From NCBI RefSeq assembly GCF_003854965.1, contig NZ_RQPI01000013.1:1-64000 (forward strand): DNA of 64,000 nucleotides, in the 5' to 3' direction. Below, one piece after another: positions 15,977 through 24,233 of this stretch. The position numbers were made by a program, and so were the translations under genes. This DNA comes from Paenibacillus rhizophilus. GTDB taxonomy: Bacteria; Bacillota; Bacilli; Paenibacillales; Paenibacillaceae. The notes under the pieces were generated by a model. That model was not told where the DNA came from and searched no databases. It saw only the letters and a list, made by a program, of their open reading frames with translations. The number at the start of each line of letters is the position of its first letter. The stretch's first letter is position 1.

Positions 15977-16590
15977 GCCGCATTACCTCTTTTCTTTTTG
16001 GATTGGAGCCACTTGAACAGAAAATAAACCACAATGAGCGCGATGGCCCCGATGATGATTTCATGCGTATACGCGGAGGCCGTTTCATCAATATCCTTCC
16101 ATTTTTCACCCAGACTCATGCCGAGATAAACAAACAAAGCGCTCCATGGAATGACAGCCAGCGTCGTCAGCACAATAAACCGCCAGATCGGCATACGCGA
16201 AATCCCCGCCGGGACCGAAATAGCATGCCGTACCACCGGAATAAACCGCGCCGTAAAAATAACGCCGGTGCCGTACTTCTCAAACCAGGCTTCCGCATGG
16301 TCGATATGATGCTTTTTGATTAAAATGTATTTGCCGTACCGCTCCAGCACCGGCCTGCCGCCGTAGCGTCCGATCCAGTACACGAAAATCTGAGCCACCA
16401 CCCCGCCAATCGTACCGAATAAAACGGCCCCGAAGAAATTAATCTCTCCCAAATGAACCAAATAACCGCCGTAGGCCAGGACGATTTCGCTCGGTATGAC
16501 TTCAATCATAAGTCCAATCATAATACCAATGTATCCCAAACTCTGAATCCATTCGAACAGCTGCGAGACCAGATCAGAAATGACATGCAA
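15973..16590 (-). CDS. DedA-family membrane protein
   Basis: 205 residues with the SNARE-associated/DedA pattern: IEVIPSEIVLAYGGYL, GTIGGVVAQIFVYWIGRYGGR, FEKYGTGVIFTARFIPVVRHAISVPAGIS and a C-terminal hydrophobic helix before a KKKRG tail. DedA proteins support membrane potential and lipid-carrier recycling; the exact substrate here is open. First gene of the operon with the thioredoxin-like and MBL genes. Confidence 0.92.
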   Translation of the reverse strand: MHVISDLVSQLFEWIQSLGYIGIMIGLMIEVIPSEIVLAYGGYLVHLGEINFFGAVLFGTIGGVVAQIFVYWIGRYGGRPVLERYGKYILIKKHHIDHAEAWFEKYGTGVIFTARFIPVVRHAISVPAGISRMPIWRFIVLTTLAVIPWSALFVYLGMSLGEKWKDIDETASAYTHEIIIGAIALIVVYFLFKWLQSKKKRGNAA

Positions 16591-16754
16591 CTTTCGTTCC
16601 TCCTCCCGTTTTTACTGAATGCTGTCAGTTTGCCCTATGTACAACCCCGGACCCTTGCTCGCATTCTTGTCTATGCAGTAGGTTTCTATTAGCCTATTCT
16701 AGCATAGGGATGCTTACGACTTCTAGTTCGGGCGAGAGAATGGAACTTCGGTCA

Positions 16755-16784
16755 TTGACATAGCGGGTTGTCCTTGGCTATTAT
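16755..16784 (+). promoter_or_regulatory. sdpRI promoter
   Basis: -35 TTGACA (16755-16760), 18-bp spacer, -10 TATTAT (16779-16784). The expected transcription start falls on the inverted repeat described next. Confidence 0.7.
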
Positions 16785-16786
16785 AC

Positions 16787-16806
16787 ATTTAAACAATTAT
16801 CTAAAT
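16787..16806. promoter_or_regulatory. Candidate SdpR operator
   Basis: ATTTA (16787-16791) and TAAAT (16802-16806) form an inverted repeat across the likely transcription start, where an ArsR-family autorepressor would bind. Short and AT-rich, so only suggestive. Confidence 0.3.
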
Positions 16807-16827
16807 ATCGAAAGGTTATTGAAAAAG

Positions 16828-17106
16828 ATGAACGAATCCTTTAAAGCGCTGGCCGACCCTACCCGCCGGCAAATCATCCGTCTGCTGCGCGACAAGGACC
16901 GGACCGCAGGGGAAATCGCCGAATTTTTCAACATGTCCAAACCGAGCATTTCCCATCACCTGAACGCGCTTAAAACTGCGGGACTCGTGCAGGACGAGCG
17001 GCAGGGGCAGTTCATCCGCTACACGCTTAATACCACCGTTCTGGATGAGGTGCTAAGCTGGCTGCTGGAACTGACGGACGGCAATCGGGACAAAAAAGGG
17101 AAATAA
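16828..17106 (+). CDS. sdpR: ArsR-family autorepressor, SdpR-like
   Basis: 92 residues. Winged helix with FKALADPTRRQIIRLL, DRTAGEIAEFFNMSKPSISHHLNALKTAGLV (recognition helix) and QGQFIRYTLNTTVLDEVLSWLLEL, closely following SdpR of Bacillus. No metal-binding Cys cluster, as in SdpR. The start is set at ATG 16828 (MNESFKALADP) by family comparison; the ribosome site GAAAGG is somewhat far (12 bp). Followed 20 bp later by sdpI. Confidence 0.88.
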   Translation: MNESFKALADPTRRQIIRLLRDKDRTAGEIAEFFNMSKPSISHHLNALKTAGLVQDERQGQFIRYTLNTTVLDEVLSWLLELTDGNRDKKGK

Positions 17107-17126
17107 GAAAATCGGAGGATAACGCG

Positions 17127-17780
17127 ATGGAAAATTTCAAATGGAAGTGGCAGGACACTGTTGCCGTTGCGGCAGGTCTGCTTACGGTCGGATTCGCTCT
17201 GGTCAATTACCACCGGCTGCCCGCGCAGCTCCCGGCTCATATCGGCATCTCTGGAGAATTCGACGAATTTTGGAAAAAGAGCTCGGTAATTTTGATGTTT
17301 GGCGGGCTTGGGATTCTGCTGCCGGTATTGATGCAGATTACGCGTTCCCTCGATCCGAAAAAAGAGCGCTATACCAAATTCGAGAATGCCTATGCGATGA
17401 TCCGCCTGGCCGTATCCCTGATCTTCGACTCTGTACTTGCCGTTTCCGTATTATACGGACTTGGCATCTCCCTGCCGGGCTCCAAAATTGGAATCGCCGT
17501 GCTCGGAGCGGCATTTATAGTCATCGGCAATTACATGCCGCAGGTTAAGGACAACTACTTTCTCGGCGTGAAGACACCCTGGACGCTGGCCAGTCCCGAA
17601 GTGTGGCGCAGAACCCATCGTCTCGCCGGAGCGCTCTGGTTAGCGGCGGGCTTCGTTATTATCATTAGCGCATTTCTTCCGGGAAAATGGTTTTCCTTTA
17701 CCATGATCGCTGCGCTTCTGCTTGCCGTCGTATTCCCGTGTGTATATTCGTGGGCGGATTACCGCCGCTTAAAAGCGTAG
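17127..17780 (+). CDS. sdpI: SdpI-family immunity/membrane protein
   Basis: 217 residues with six membrane segments. The N-terminal DUF1648 motif is VNYHRLPAQLPAHIGISGEFDEF; the SdpI signature is NYMPQVKDNYFLGVKTPWTL...EVWRRTHRLAGALW. In Bacillus, SdpI protects against the SDP cannibalism toxin and also titrates SdpR at the membrane. The pair sdpR-sdpI is present here but no sdpABC toxin genes are nearby. ATG at 17127 with CGGAGG upstream. The 3' end overlaps the convergent O-antigen-ligase gene by 22 bp. Confidence 0.9.
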   Translation: MENFKWKWQDTVAVAAGLLTVGFALVNYHRLPAQLPAHIGISGEFDEFWKKSSVILMFGGLGILLPVLMQITRSLDPKKERYTKFENAYAMIRLAVSLIFDSVLAVSVLYGLGISLPGSKIGIAVLGAAFIVIGNYMPQVKDNYFLGVKTPWTLASPEVWRRTHRLAGALWLAAGFVIIISAFLPGKWFSFTMIAALLLAVVFPCVYSWADYRRLKA

Positions 17781-20347
17781 GATTCGGCCTCCCTGCTCTG
17801 CCCCTTCAGCCCTGAAGCCTCCCGCTTCAGGGCTTCCATTCGTTCATGAAGGGCGCGGGCTGCGGCTGTAAACCGAAAATCCCGGTCGTTGTGCCGGGCC
17901 GTTCCCGCTGTTTCAGCCGCAAGCAAAAAATACTGCCTCAGCAGTTCCCGCCCCATTTTCGCGCAGCGCAGCGCTTCTCTTCCGTCTCCCTCCGCCAGGT
18001 AGCGCTCACCCATCGTCAGCATTCGCCTTACGGCTTCGGTTCGTTTAACGTAATTAAAAACGTCAAGCCGCTGCCCCCGGCGCAGCCAGTACAAAGCTTC
18101 GCCCGGAGGCCCTGTCTCCGAGACGGCTTCGGCCATCGCCCAGGTTAATGCAGGGTCTATCGGCGAATAGCGAAGACCTGCCGTTATTATTTCCACCCTC
18201 AACTCCGGCTCAACAAAAGTAGACAGGGCCAAGGCGCTCTTCGGAGACAGCGGGTTCCAGGCCAGCGACCGGTCCAGCAGCTCAAGCGTCTCCTGCGTCT
18301 GGCGTGCCGATGCCGCCGCGCGGTACAGTGCTTCTCCCCGGTAAGCACGGAAAGATAGGAGACAGAGCGCAAACAGCAGGCAGCAGACTCCGGCCGCCGT
18401 CAACCTTCGGGCAAGCAGATTTAGGTTATGGTTTCTTCGCCGCCCCCCGGCGGACGAGTGCCCGGCGGATGCAGGAATTAGGCGCATACGCTTCGGGGGT
18501 GAAAACCTGGATAGGTGATCTGTAGGCATATGCTCCGGTGTCAAATACTTTAAGGGCGAGCGCTCCGCAGGGAGAATCTTTGCAGGCAGTCTCCATGCGG
18601 ATGGATGCCGGCCCGAAAGACTTCCGGCCCCGGCGGCTTCGGCCCTGGCCAGCGCGGGCAGCCAGAACAGCAGCAGCCAGAACAGGCCGTAGCTCCAGTC
18701 GAAATCGACGGCGCCGTGCAGGATGATGACCAGAAAAGGAGGCAGCAGCCGCCGGGAATGGGCGCTGATCAGCCAGCCCGCCGCCGAAAGGCTTATGGCG
18801 GCGGCCGCCGCTCCAATGACTCCGACGTTCAGGAGGAGATCGAGGTATCCGCTGTGCACCTGGCTGCCCACATAGGGGCGGGACTGGACGGCGAGATAGG
18901 CGCTGCGCCAAGTCTCCCCGCCCCGGCCCAGCCAGGGCGCCTCCGCCGCGAACCGCAGAGCGTCGCGGTACATCAGCCCGCGCGCGGCGACCGTCGAGGA
19001 CGGTCCCGTCCCCCGCGCGCGCACGAGCGTCAGGACGGCGGCTCCGCCCGCCGTCCAGGCCAGCGCCGCCAGCGTCATCGCGGCGGCGCGCCCCCGGCCG
19101 GCCGCGTGCTGCGCGCGGCGGCCCAGCCACAGGCCGGCGGCCAGCGCGCCGGCCCAGAGCCCGGCCAGCAGCGGCAGGCCGGGCAGGGGAGGCGCGGGCA
19201 AGGCGGCCAGCCCGCGGTAGAGCAGCGCCGCCGCCGCTAGGGGGGCGGCGCCGGCGGCAAGCAGCGGCAGGGCGAGCCGCCGCTGCAGGGGCAGGGCGGC
19301 GGCAGCGGCGCAGGCCGCCGCCAGCCACGCGCCGCGCGACTCGCTGAGCAGCAGCGCGGCGGCGTACGGGAACAGCGGCGCCAAGCGCAGCAGCTCGCGG
19401 CGCAGGGGTCCTTTGGCCGTTCTGCGGCGGCCAAAGGCAAAGGGCTCCGTTTGCTTTGCCACCGGCTCTTCGCCCTTCCCCTTCCAACCGGAGGCGTTCC
19501 CGCCGCTCCCTGTCCAGCCCGAAAGTATGCCTCCTCCGTCCTCACCCTTCCGGCTGAGACCGGCATCCCGCCGGTAAAAAAACGCAACGCCTCCGCCCTC
19601 GCCCTTCCGTTCGAGCCGCTTACCACTATGATCGGCGCAGCTTTGAGCGGCCGCGAACAGCCGCTCCAGCAGAAAAACGGCCATCGCCGCGCCGAAGGCG
19701 TTCGGATATTGAAGCAGCCCTCCTAGCCTTGCGCCCGCAGCGCTGACTTCGGGCGAGGCGCTATGCAATACCGCATACGGGATTGGGAGCGCCCCGCAAA
19801 AGGCAAGCAGTCCGCTCAAACATAGAAGCATGCCCACCGCATGCCAGGCTGCCCAGAGCAGCCGGCCTGCGCTGTAACCCGACGCGGCCGTCCAGACCAG
19901 GATGGCGAAGCTGGCGAATCCGCTCCAGCGCAGCAGTTCGTTCATCGTCCCCTGTGAGGATAAGGGACCTCTTATCCACCCGGCGGCATACAGAATAATC
20001 ATCACAACAGGGCCGCTAAGCATCATGGCCTGAGCCCAAATCTCTTTCCACGCCTGTCCGCTCTTCCCTTCCTTGGCCAGGCTGACCGCCATTCTCCTCC
20101 CCAATGTCTGCATCTCGCCGGTATGCCGGAGTCCTCCCAGCCGCCGCTCCCCTCCTCCTTGGAGAAGGCTGGCCGCAGCGGCTCCGCACAGCAGGAACCA
20201 GATCGTCCAAATGGGATACCCGTCCTCCGGGAAAAACAGCCCCCGCTTCATACAGGCGACAGCCGCAAGCCCCGCGGCCATTGCCGCGCATATATCCCTC
20301 AACTGTAACTTCGCAGCCCATCGGCTGTGCCCACCGCTCTTTCGCAT
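17759..20347 (-). CDS. O-antigen-ligase/Wzy_C-like polytopic membrane protein
   Basis: About 862 residues, roughly twice the length of common O-antigen ligases. It has many hydrophobic helices, a Wzy_C-like region with LLSESRGAWLAAACAAAAAL and later HSGYLDLLLNVGVIG, then a C-terminal soluble part with TPR-like character (SLAWNPLSPKSALAL...YLAEGDGREALRCAK). Two low-complexity basic/Gly-rich inserts interrupt the membrane part (about 18450-18600 and 19430-19620). GC and Ala/Arg content are very high. The start is set at ATG 20347 with GGGAG 8 bp upstream; ATG 20380 has a poor site. No glycan-synthesis genes are adjacent. Acceptor unknown. Confidence 0.72.
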   Translation of the reverse strand: MRKSGGHSRWAAKLQLRDICAAMAAGLAAVACMKRGLFFPEDGYPIWTIWFLLCGAAAASLLQGGGERRLGGLRHTGEMQTLGRRMAVSLAKEGKSGQAWKEIWAQAMMLSGPVVMIILYAAGWIRGPLSSQGTMNELLRWSGFASFAILVWTAASGYSAGRLLWAAWHAVGMLLCLSGLLAFCGALPIPYAVLHSASPEVSAAGARLGGLLQYPNAFGAAMAVFLLERLFAAAQSCADHSGKRLERKGEGGGVAFFYRRDAGLSRKGEDGGGILSGWTGSGGNASGWKGKGEEPVAKQTEPFAFGRRRTAKGPLRRELLRLAPLFPYAAALLLSESRGAWLAAACAAAAALPLQRRLALPLLAAGAAPLAAAALLYRGLAALPAPPLPGLPLLAGLWAGALAAGLWLGRRAQHAAGRGRAAAMTLAALAWTAGGAAVLTLVRARGTGPSSTVAARGLMYRDALRFAAEAPWLGRGGETWRSAYLAVQSRPYVGSQVHSGYLDLLLNVGVIGAAAAAISLSAAGWLISAHSRRLLPPFLVIILHGAVDFDWSYGLFWLLLFWLPALARAEAAGAGSLSGRHPSAWRLPAKILPAERSPLKYLTPEHMPTDHLSRFSPPKRMRLIPASAGHSSAGGRRRNHNLNLLARRLTAAGVCCLLFALCLLSFRAYRGEALYRAAASARQTQETLELLDRSLAWNPLSPKSALALSTFVEPELRVEIITAGLRYSPIDPALTWAMAEAVSETGPPGEALYWLRRGQRLDVFNYVKRTEAVRRMLTMGERYLAEGDGREALRCAKMGRELLRQYFLLAAETAGTARHNDRDFRFTAAARALHERMEALKREASGLKGQSREAESYAFKRR

Positions 20348-21120
20348 CGCCCTGTCTCCCATATTGTTGGTTAGCTTCATTGTTGCCGTTTTTTTCCTCA
20401 GGGAAACAACCTTCTCTCAAGCGCAGGTGCACAACCGCAACAGGCTGCCTCCGGTACTCCCACTGCCACAACCAAGCCACCAGACCAACAGGCTTAACCA
20501 GTAGACAAACAACCGATAGAGTTCAGGTAAAAATGAATTACCATTCATAATCTCCCGGACATCCTCGTTAAAATCGGAAAAGGAGGTGGTCGGCAACGTG
20601 CAGGACAGAACGCCGATGCCCATTAAGATCGCGGAAAGCGTTGCCAATCCTGCGGCTCATCGCCTTGCTGTCGAACGCTGGCGATAGCCCGGCAAGTATA
20701 AGACTCGTTGTCTGCGTCATTGCAAAATTATAAGGAAAAACTCCAGCTTATTCAGGGTAAAATCAAATAAACTGGAGTTTAGAGGGATTTTATCCCGTTA
20801 ATTCGGCTTAAAAACTCTCCCATACCCTTCTCCCCCGGAATTAGATGGAAGAATTCCATTTAAACCAAAGAAATGAAGAAAAACACTGAATTTAGATAGC
20901 GTTTTTCCCTTTAATTCCTAAGCGCTCCGTTTCGGTTTTTGGCCCGAAAAAGACATTGAAGCTCTTACAAGGAGTGCGTAAAGTAGAGGAGCACCGACAT
21001 CGACAAGCGGTTTTCAGCAAAGATAAGTACAAATTTTTAGGAAGGAGGGCTTATCCCCGTTGGCTGTTAAATACTATTGTAAATCACTTCATTCCCGCGC
21101 TTGCTTTGCGGCTGCTATAA
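20348..21120. other. Long intergenic spacer with hairpins
   Basis: About 770 bp without an accepted gene. It holds a long-arm hairpin AAACTCCAG/CTGGAGTTT (20738-20780). AT-rich short motifs recur, such as GGAATTAGATGGAAGAATTCC near 20837 and TTTAATTCC near 20910. A 29-codon plus-strand frame (20598-20687) starts with GTG behind AAAAGGAGGTGG. A minus-strand frame at 20417-20647 lacks a ribosome site. AGGAAGGAGG near 21040 is not followed by a credible frame. Confidence 0.5.
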
Positions 21121-21121
21121 C

Positions 21122-21162
21122 AGAAACGGGTAGCCTCCTATTCAGAAGGCTGCCCGTTTCGT
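21122..21162 (-). terminator. Hairpin downstream of the methyltransferase gene
   Basis: GAAACGGGTAGCC and GGCTGCCCGTTTC form a 13-bp stem with one mismatch and a 12-base loop, about 65 bp after the methyltransferase stop. Few T follow, so termination is likely but not certain. Confidence 0.5.
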
Positions 21163-21172
21163 TACCGATATC

Positions 21173-21208
21173 GGCGTATATGGCGTATATGGCGTATATG
21201 GCGTATAT
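21173..21208 (+). repeat. Tandem repeat, four 9-bp units GGCGTATAT
   Basis: Four exact GGCGTATAT units directly downstream of the methyltransferase stop codon (17 bp away). No spacers and no protein signal; best seen as a simple microsatellite-type repeat. Confidence 0.9.
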
Positions 21209-21224
21209 GATGTTCGGCAGGTTT

Positions 21225-22421
21225 TTAATGGCTCTTCGGTACGGTTTGGGCTGTGGGAAGCAGATCGGCGCACACGCGCTCCAGATAAGGCTTCGCTCCC
21301 AAAAAATCGCGGAATGCCGTATATTCACGCCATTTTGCATCGCTGTCGCCGCTGCCGCTTTTGACCGCGCGGATCAAAATATTTTTGGGCGTGTGCTCCA
21401 TGTCGATAAATTCGAGCAATTGGGTACGGTAGCCCATCAGGTCCAGCAGCTTCGCCCGGATCGCGTCGGTCGCCAGGGCGGAGAAGCGCTCCTTGAGGAT
21501 GCCGTGCGACAGCAGCGGCTCCATGATTTCGTTCTCGATCTGGGCGAATAGCTCATGCTGGCAGCAGGGAACCGACAGGATGACCGAGGCGCCCCAGCGG
21601 ACCGCTTTTTCCAGCGCGGCATCAGTTGCGGTATCGCAGGCATGCAGCGTGACAACCATATCGACCCGGTCCAGTTCGTTGTATTCGGCGATGTCGCCAA
21701 CAAGAAAGCGGAGCTTGTCATATCCCAGCTTGTCCGCAAGAGCGCTGCAATGCGCAATCACATCGGTTTTGAGATCAAGTCCGACAATGTTCAGCTCCCG
21801 CTTTTCCCGAACAGCCAAATAGTGATACAGCGCAAACGTCAAATACGATTTGCCGCAGCCGAAATCAACGATCGTCAGCGGCCTGCCCGCCGGGAGAGAA
21901 GGCAGCACGTCCTCCACCATCTCAAGGAACCGGTTGATCTGGCGGAACTTGTCATATTTCTTGGCATGCACCTTTCCGCTGTCGTTCATAATGCCAAGCT
22001 CGATCAGAAACGGCACCGGTTCGCCCTCCTCCAGCACATACTGTTTGCGCCGGTTATGGGAGAGGTCGGCGGCGGCTTTTTTCGTTGGCGGTTTGGTGAG
22101 GATTGTCGCTTTTTGCTTTTTGCTGATCAGCACCTGGTAATCCGCTTCCTCCGTACAGAGCAGTCCCTGCCGGAAGACATCGCCCAGCAGCAATTTCAGC
22201 TCATCCGCCGCGGATTCGGCGGGGATATTCCTATGCTCCACCTGGGAGCCGGTATAATAGGCAAACTGGTAATGCAATCCGTTTTTTAGCTGCACAGGCT
22301 TGATGCCCACTTTCGAAAAAGAGGCCCCTTCCTTTTTGCGCAGCTGGCTCAGGGTTCCAGCAATCAGGGAACGTCCTTCGATTAAGCGTTCAATCAGAGT
22401 ATTCAGGGATTCCACAATCAC
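21225..22421 (-). CDS. SAM-dependent methyltransferase (Methyltransf_32 type)
   Basis: 398 residues. The second half has the Rossmann SAM-binding motif IVDFGCGKSYLTFALYHYL, acidic motif IVGLDLKTDVIAHC, and VDMVVTLHACDTATDAAL followed by SVPCCQHEL, the Cys-Cys signature of the Methyltransf_32 group (METTL25/RRNAD1-like). The N-terminal 150 residues are specific to the bacterial members. The substrate, probably RNA or protein, is unknown. The start GTG at 22421 has only a weak ribosome site. A hairpin and a tandem repeat follow the stop. Confidence 0.82.
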   Translation of the reverse strand: MIVESLNTLIERLIEGRSLIAGTLSQLRKKEGASFSKVGIKPVQLKNGLHYQFAYYTGSQVEHRNIPAESAADELKLLLGDVFRQGLLCTEEADYQVLISKKQKATILTKPPTKKAAADLSHNRRKQYVLEEGEPVPFLIELGIMNDSGKVHAKKYDKFRQINRFLEMVEDVLPSLPAGRPLTIVDFGCGKSYLTFALYHYLAVREKRELNIVGLDLKTDVIAHCSALADKLGYDKLRFLVGDIAEYNELDRVDMVVTLHACDTATDAALEKAVRWGASVILSVPCCQHELFAQIENEIMEPLLSHGILKERFSALATDAIRAKLLDLMGYRTQLLEFIDMEHTPKNILIRAVKSGSGDSDAKWREYTAFRDFLGAKPYLERVCADLLPTAQTVPKSH

Positions 22422-22500
22422 AACCCGCTTTCATGTTATTAAAATGGAGCCTACGGCATCTTCGCGGCTGACGGCTTGATCCCCTTGGATTCCCCGCCCG

Positions 22501-23310
22501 CTAGGGCCGGGCATGAAACAATCCGCTGACAACTGTCACCGCATGTCCGGTCAGGAAGACCTTGTCTTCGCTTAATTTCAGCTTGAGTACGCCGCCGCGC
22601 CGGGATGCCTGATAAGCGGTCAGCTCCCGGCGCTTCAGCTTGTCCGCCCAGTAAGGGGCGAGAGCCGTATGCGCGGAGCCGGTTACGGGGTCTTCGTTCA
22701 CGCCGATGCCGGGCGCAAAGAAACGGGAGACAAAGTCGATGCCCTCTCCGCCTCCTTCGGCGGTTACCGCAACGGCGCGGGGCAGCAGGCTCTTCAGTGC
22801 GGAAAAATCCGGACTTAGGCTCCTTAGCATAGACTCATCCCGGAGGCGGACCAGCGCGTTATCGGCATAGAAAAATACTTCCTTAATGTCCTCCGTTTCC
22901 GCTCCCAGCGCGGCGGCCAGCCCCGGCATCGGCTCCGCCGGGATCAGATCGTAAGCGGGAAAGCAAAGCGTAATTCCTCCTTCGCTCCGCTCTGCCGTAA
23001 GCAGGCCGCTCAGTGTGTGAAATTCCGCCCGCTTCTCACGCGGAAGACGTCCGGTCTCCCAGAGGATATGGGCGCTGGCGAGCGTGGCATGCCCGCACAG
23101 CTTCACCTCGGCTGCAGGTGTAAACCAGCGCAGCCGGTAGCCTCCACCGTTCTCCGGCCACAGAAACGCCGTTTCCGACAGATTCATTTCCGCCGCCGTC
23201 AGCGACATGAACTCTTCCGAGACAGGCTGCTCCAGCAGGCATACCGCAGCCGGATTGCCCGCAAAGGCATGCTCGGTAAAAGCATCGACGATATAAATGG
23301 GAACGCTCAT
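22501..23310 (-). CDS. PhzF-family isomerase/epimerase
   Basis: 269 residues, PhzF fold: IYIVDAFTEHAFAGNPAAVCLL, the catalytic Glu in MNLSETAFLWP, FTPAAEVKLCGHATLASAHIL and a C-terminal GVNEDPVTGSAHTALAPYW. The start is set at ATG 23310, overlapping the upstream stop (TAATG) with AAGGAG 12 bp upstream. No phenazine genes are present, so the substrate is unknown. Co-transcribed with the DUF6483 gene. Confidence 0.92.
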   Translation of the reverse strand: MSVPIYIVDAFTEHAFAGNPAAVCLLEQPVSEEFMSLTAAEMNLSETAFLWPENGGGYRLRWFTPAAEVKLCGHATLASAHILWETGRLPREKRAEFHTLSGLLTAERSEGGITLCFPAYDLIPAEPMPGLAAALGAETEDIKEVFFYADNALVRLRDESMLRSLSPDFSALKSLLPRAVAVTAEGGGEGIDFVSRFFAPGIGVNEDPVTGSAHTALAPYWADKLKRRELTAYQASRRGGVLKLKLSEDKVFLTGHAVTVVSGLFHARP

Positions 23311-23981
23311 TAGACACCCGTCTCCTTTGTCTGTCGGTTCAATTTCAACCATTCTTGCCGGCCCTGTCTTACTTCTTCCAGAGGGAGATTACCCCGTTCC
23401 AGCTCGCCGGGATCTTTTTCAAGCAGACGGTCATACAGCTCCTCGCCTTCCTTTTCGGTCGCCTTACCCTGTTCCATCAATCGGTACAGCGAATCCTCCG
23501 CCTTGCCATAGCGTCCGACGGATTCCATATAGGACATGAGAAGCCGCTCGGTCTTCACCGGAAGACGGTAGGCTTCGATATCTTTCAAACAATCGTCAAT
23601 CTCCTTCGGCAAGCCCAGCAATTCGCGGTCGGCACCGTGAAGCGCGGCATACAGGTACAGGTGCAGCGCCTTCATCAGCCGGGGCAGCAATTCGGGAAGA
23701 TTGCCCGCTGCTGCATATATGGTCCCTTCCTCATACAGCAGACGGGCCATCCCCTGGAGCTTGTCGACTTCTATTCCTCCGCCGAGGCGGAACATTTCGA
23801 TAATATCCTCCACGGACAGCGAATTCAGCAGGCGGGAGTTTAATCTGAAATGCTTGTTCAGCAGTTCGTCTACTTCCCATAACGCTTCAGTTGTCTTGCG
23901 CTCCTGTTTTAGAACGAATACTTTGGCGATCATCCCCGTCATATCCTCGATCATCCGGACGATGTAATCTCTACGGAACAT
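23310..23981 (-). CDS. DUF6483-family protein
   Basis: 223 residues, mostly helical. It begins MFRRDYIVRMIEDMTGMIAKVF, followed by ALWEVDELLNKHF and further paired helices resembling TPR-like scaffolds. It resembles DUF6483 proteins common in Firmicutes; function unknown. First gene of a two-gene unit with phzF (1-bp overlap). Confidence 0.72.
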   Translation of the reverse strand: MFRRDYIVRMIEDMTGMIAKVFVLKQERKTTEALWEVDELLNKHFRLNSRLLNSLSVEDIIEMFRLGGGIEVDKLQGMARLLYEEGTIYAAAGNLPELLPRLMKALHLYLYAALHGADRELLGLPKEIDDCLKDIEAYRLPVKTERLLMSYMESVGRYGKAEDSLYRLMEQGKATEKEGEELYDRLLEKDPGELERGNLPLEEVRQGRQEWLKLNRQTKETGV

Positions 23982-24149
23982 CCGTTTCGCCTCCTCCGCA
24001 GCATAGCTTCACGCCTTATCTTAAACCATTCCCCTGCGCAATTCCACCATGCTCCCTGGGCCTGGGGCGAAGCCGCTGTGCTTGCCGCTGCAATCGAATG
24101 CCCCGGAAATCTCATGCGCATGCCAAATTAGATTGTAATGCATGCCAAA

Positions 24150-24226
24150 ATTAGAAACGGTACCATCCTCTAGGGGACGGTACCGTTTTTCGTGAGAATA
24201 TAGGGCATGCGCCCTCTTTTTATGCA
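24150..24226 (+). repeat. Two-hairpin intergenic repeat, copy E (divergent)
   Basis: Hairpin 1 arms AAACGGTACC (24155-24164) and GGTACCGTTT (24179-24188) are perfect. Then follows TTCGTGAGAATATAGG, close to the family core TCGTAGAAATATAAG. The second hairpin has become GGGC-AT-GCGCCC followed by CTTTTT, which reads as a terminator on the plus strand. It lies between the DUF6483 and hydrolase genes. Confidence 0.6.
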
Positions 24227-24233
24227 TCCATCG

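Noticed and set aside
20417..20647. Minus-strand frame of 76 codons in the long spacer
   Set aside because: It starts with TTG without a ribosome site and has no recognisable family; it overlaps the better-supported small plus-strand frame.
21173..21208. Possible CRISPR-like array
   Set aside because: The units are contiguous 9-mers without spacers and no cas genes are near.
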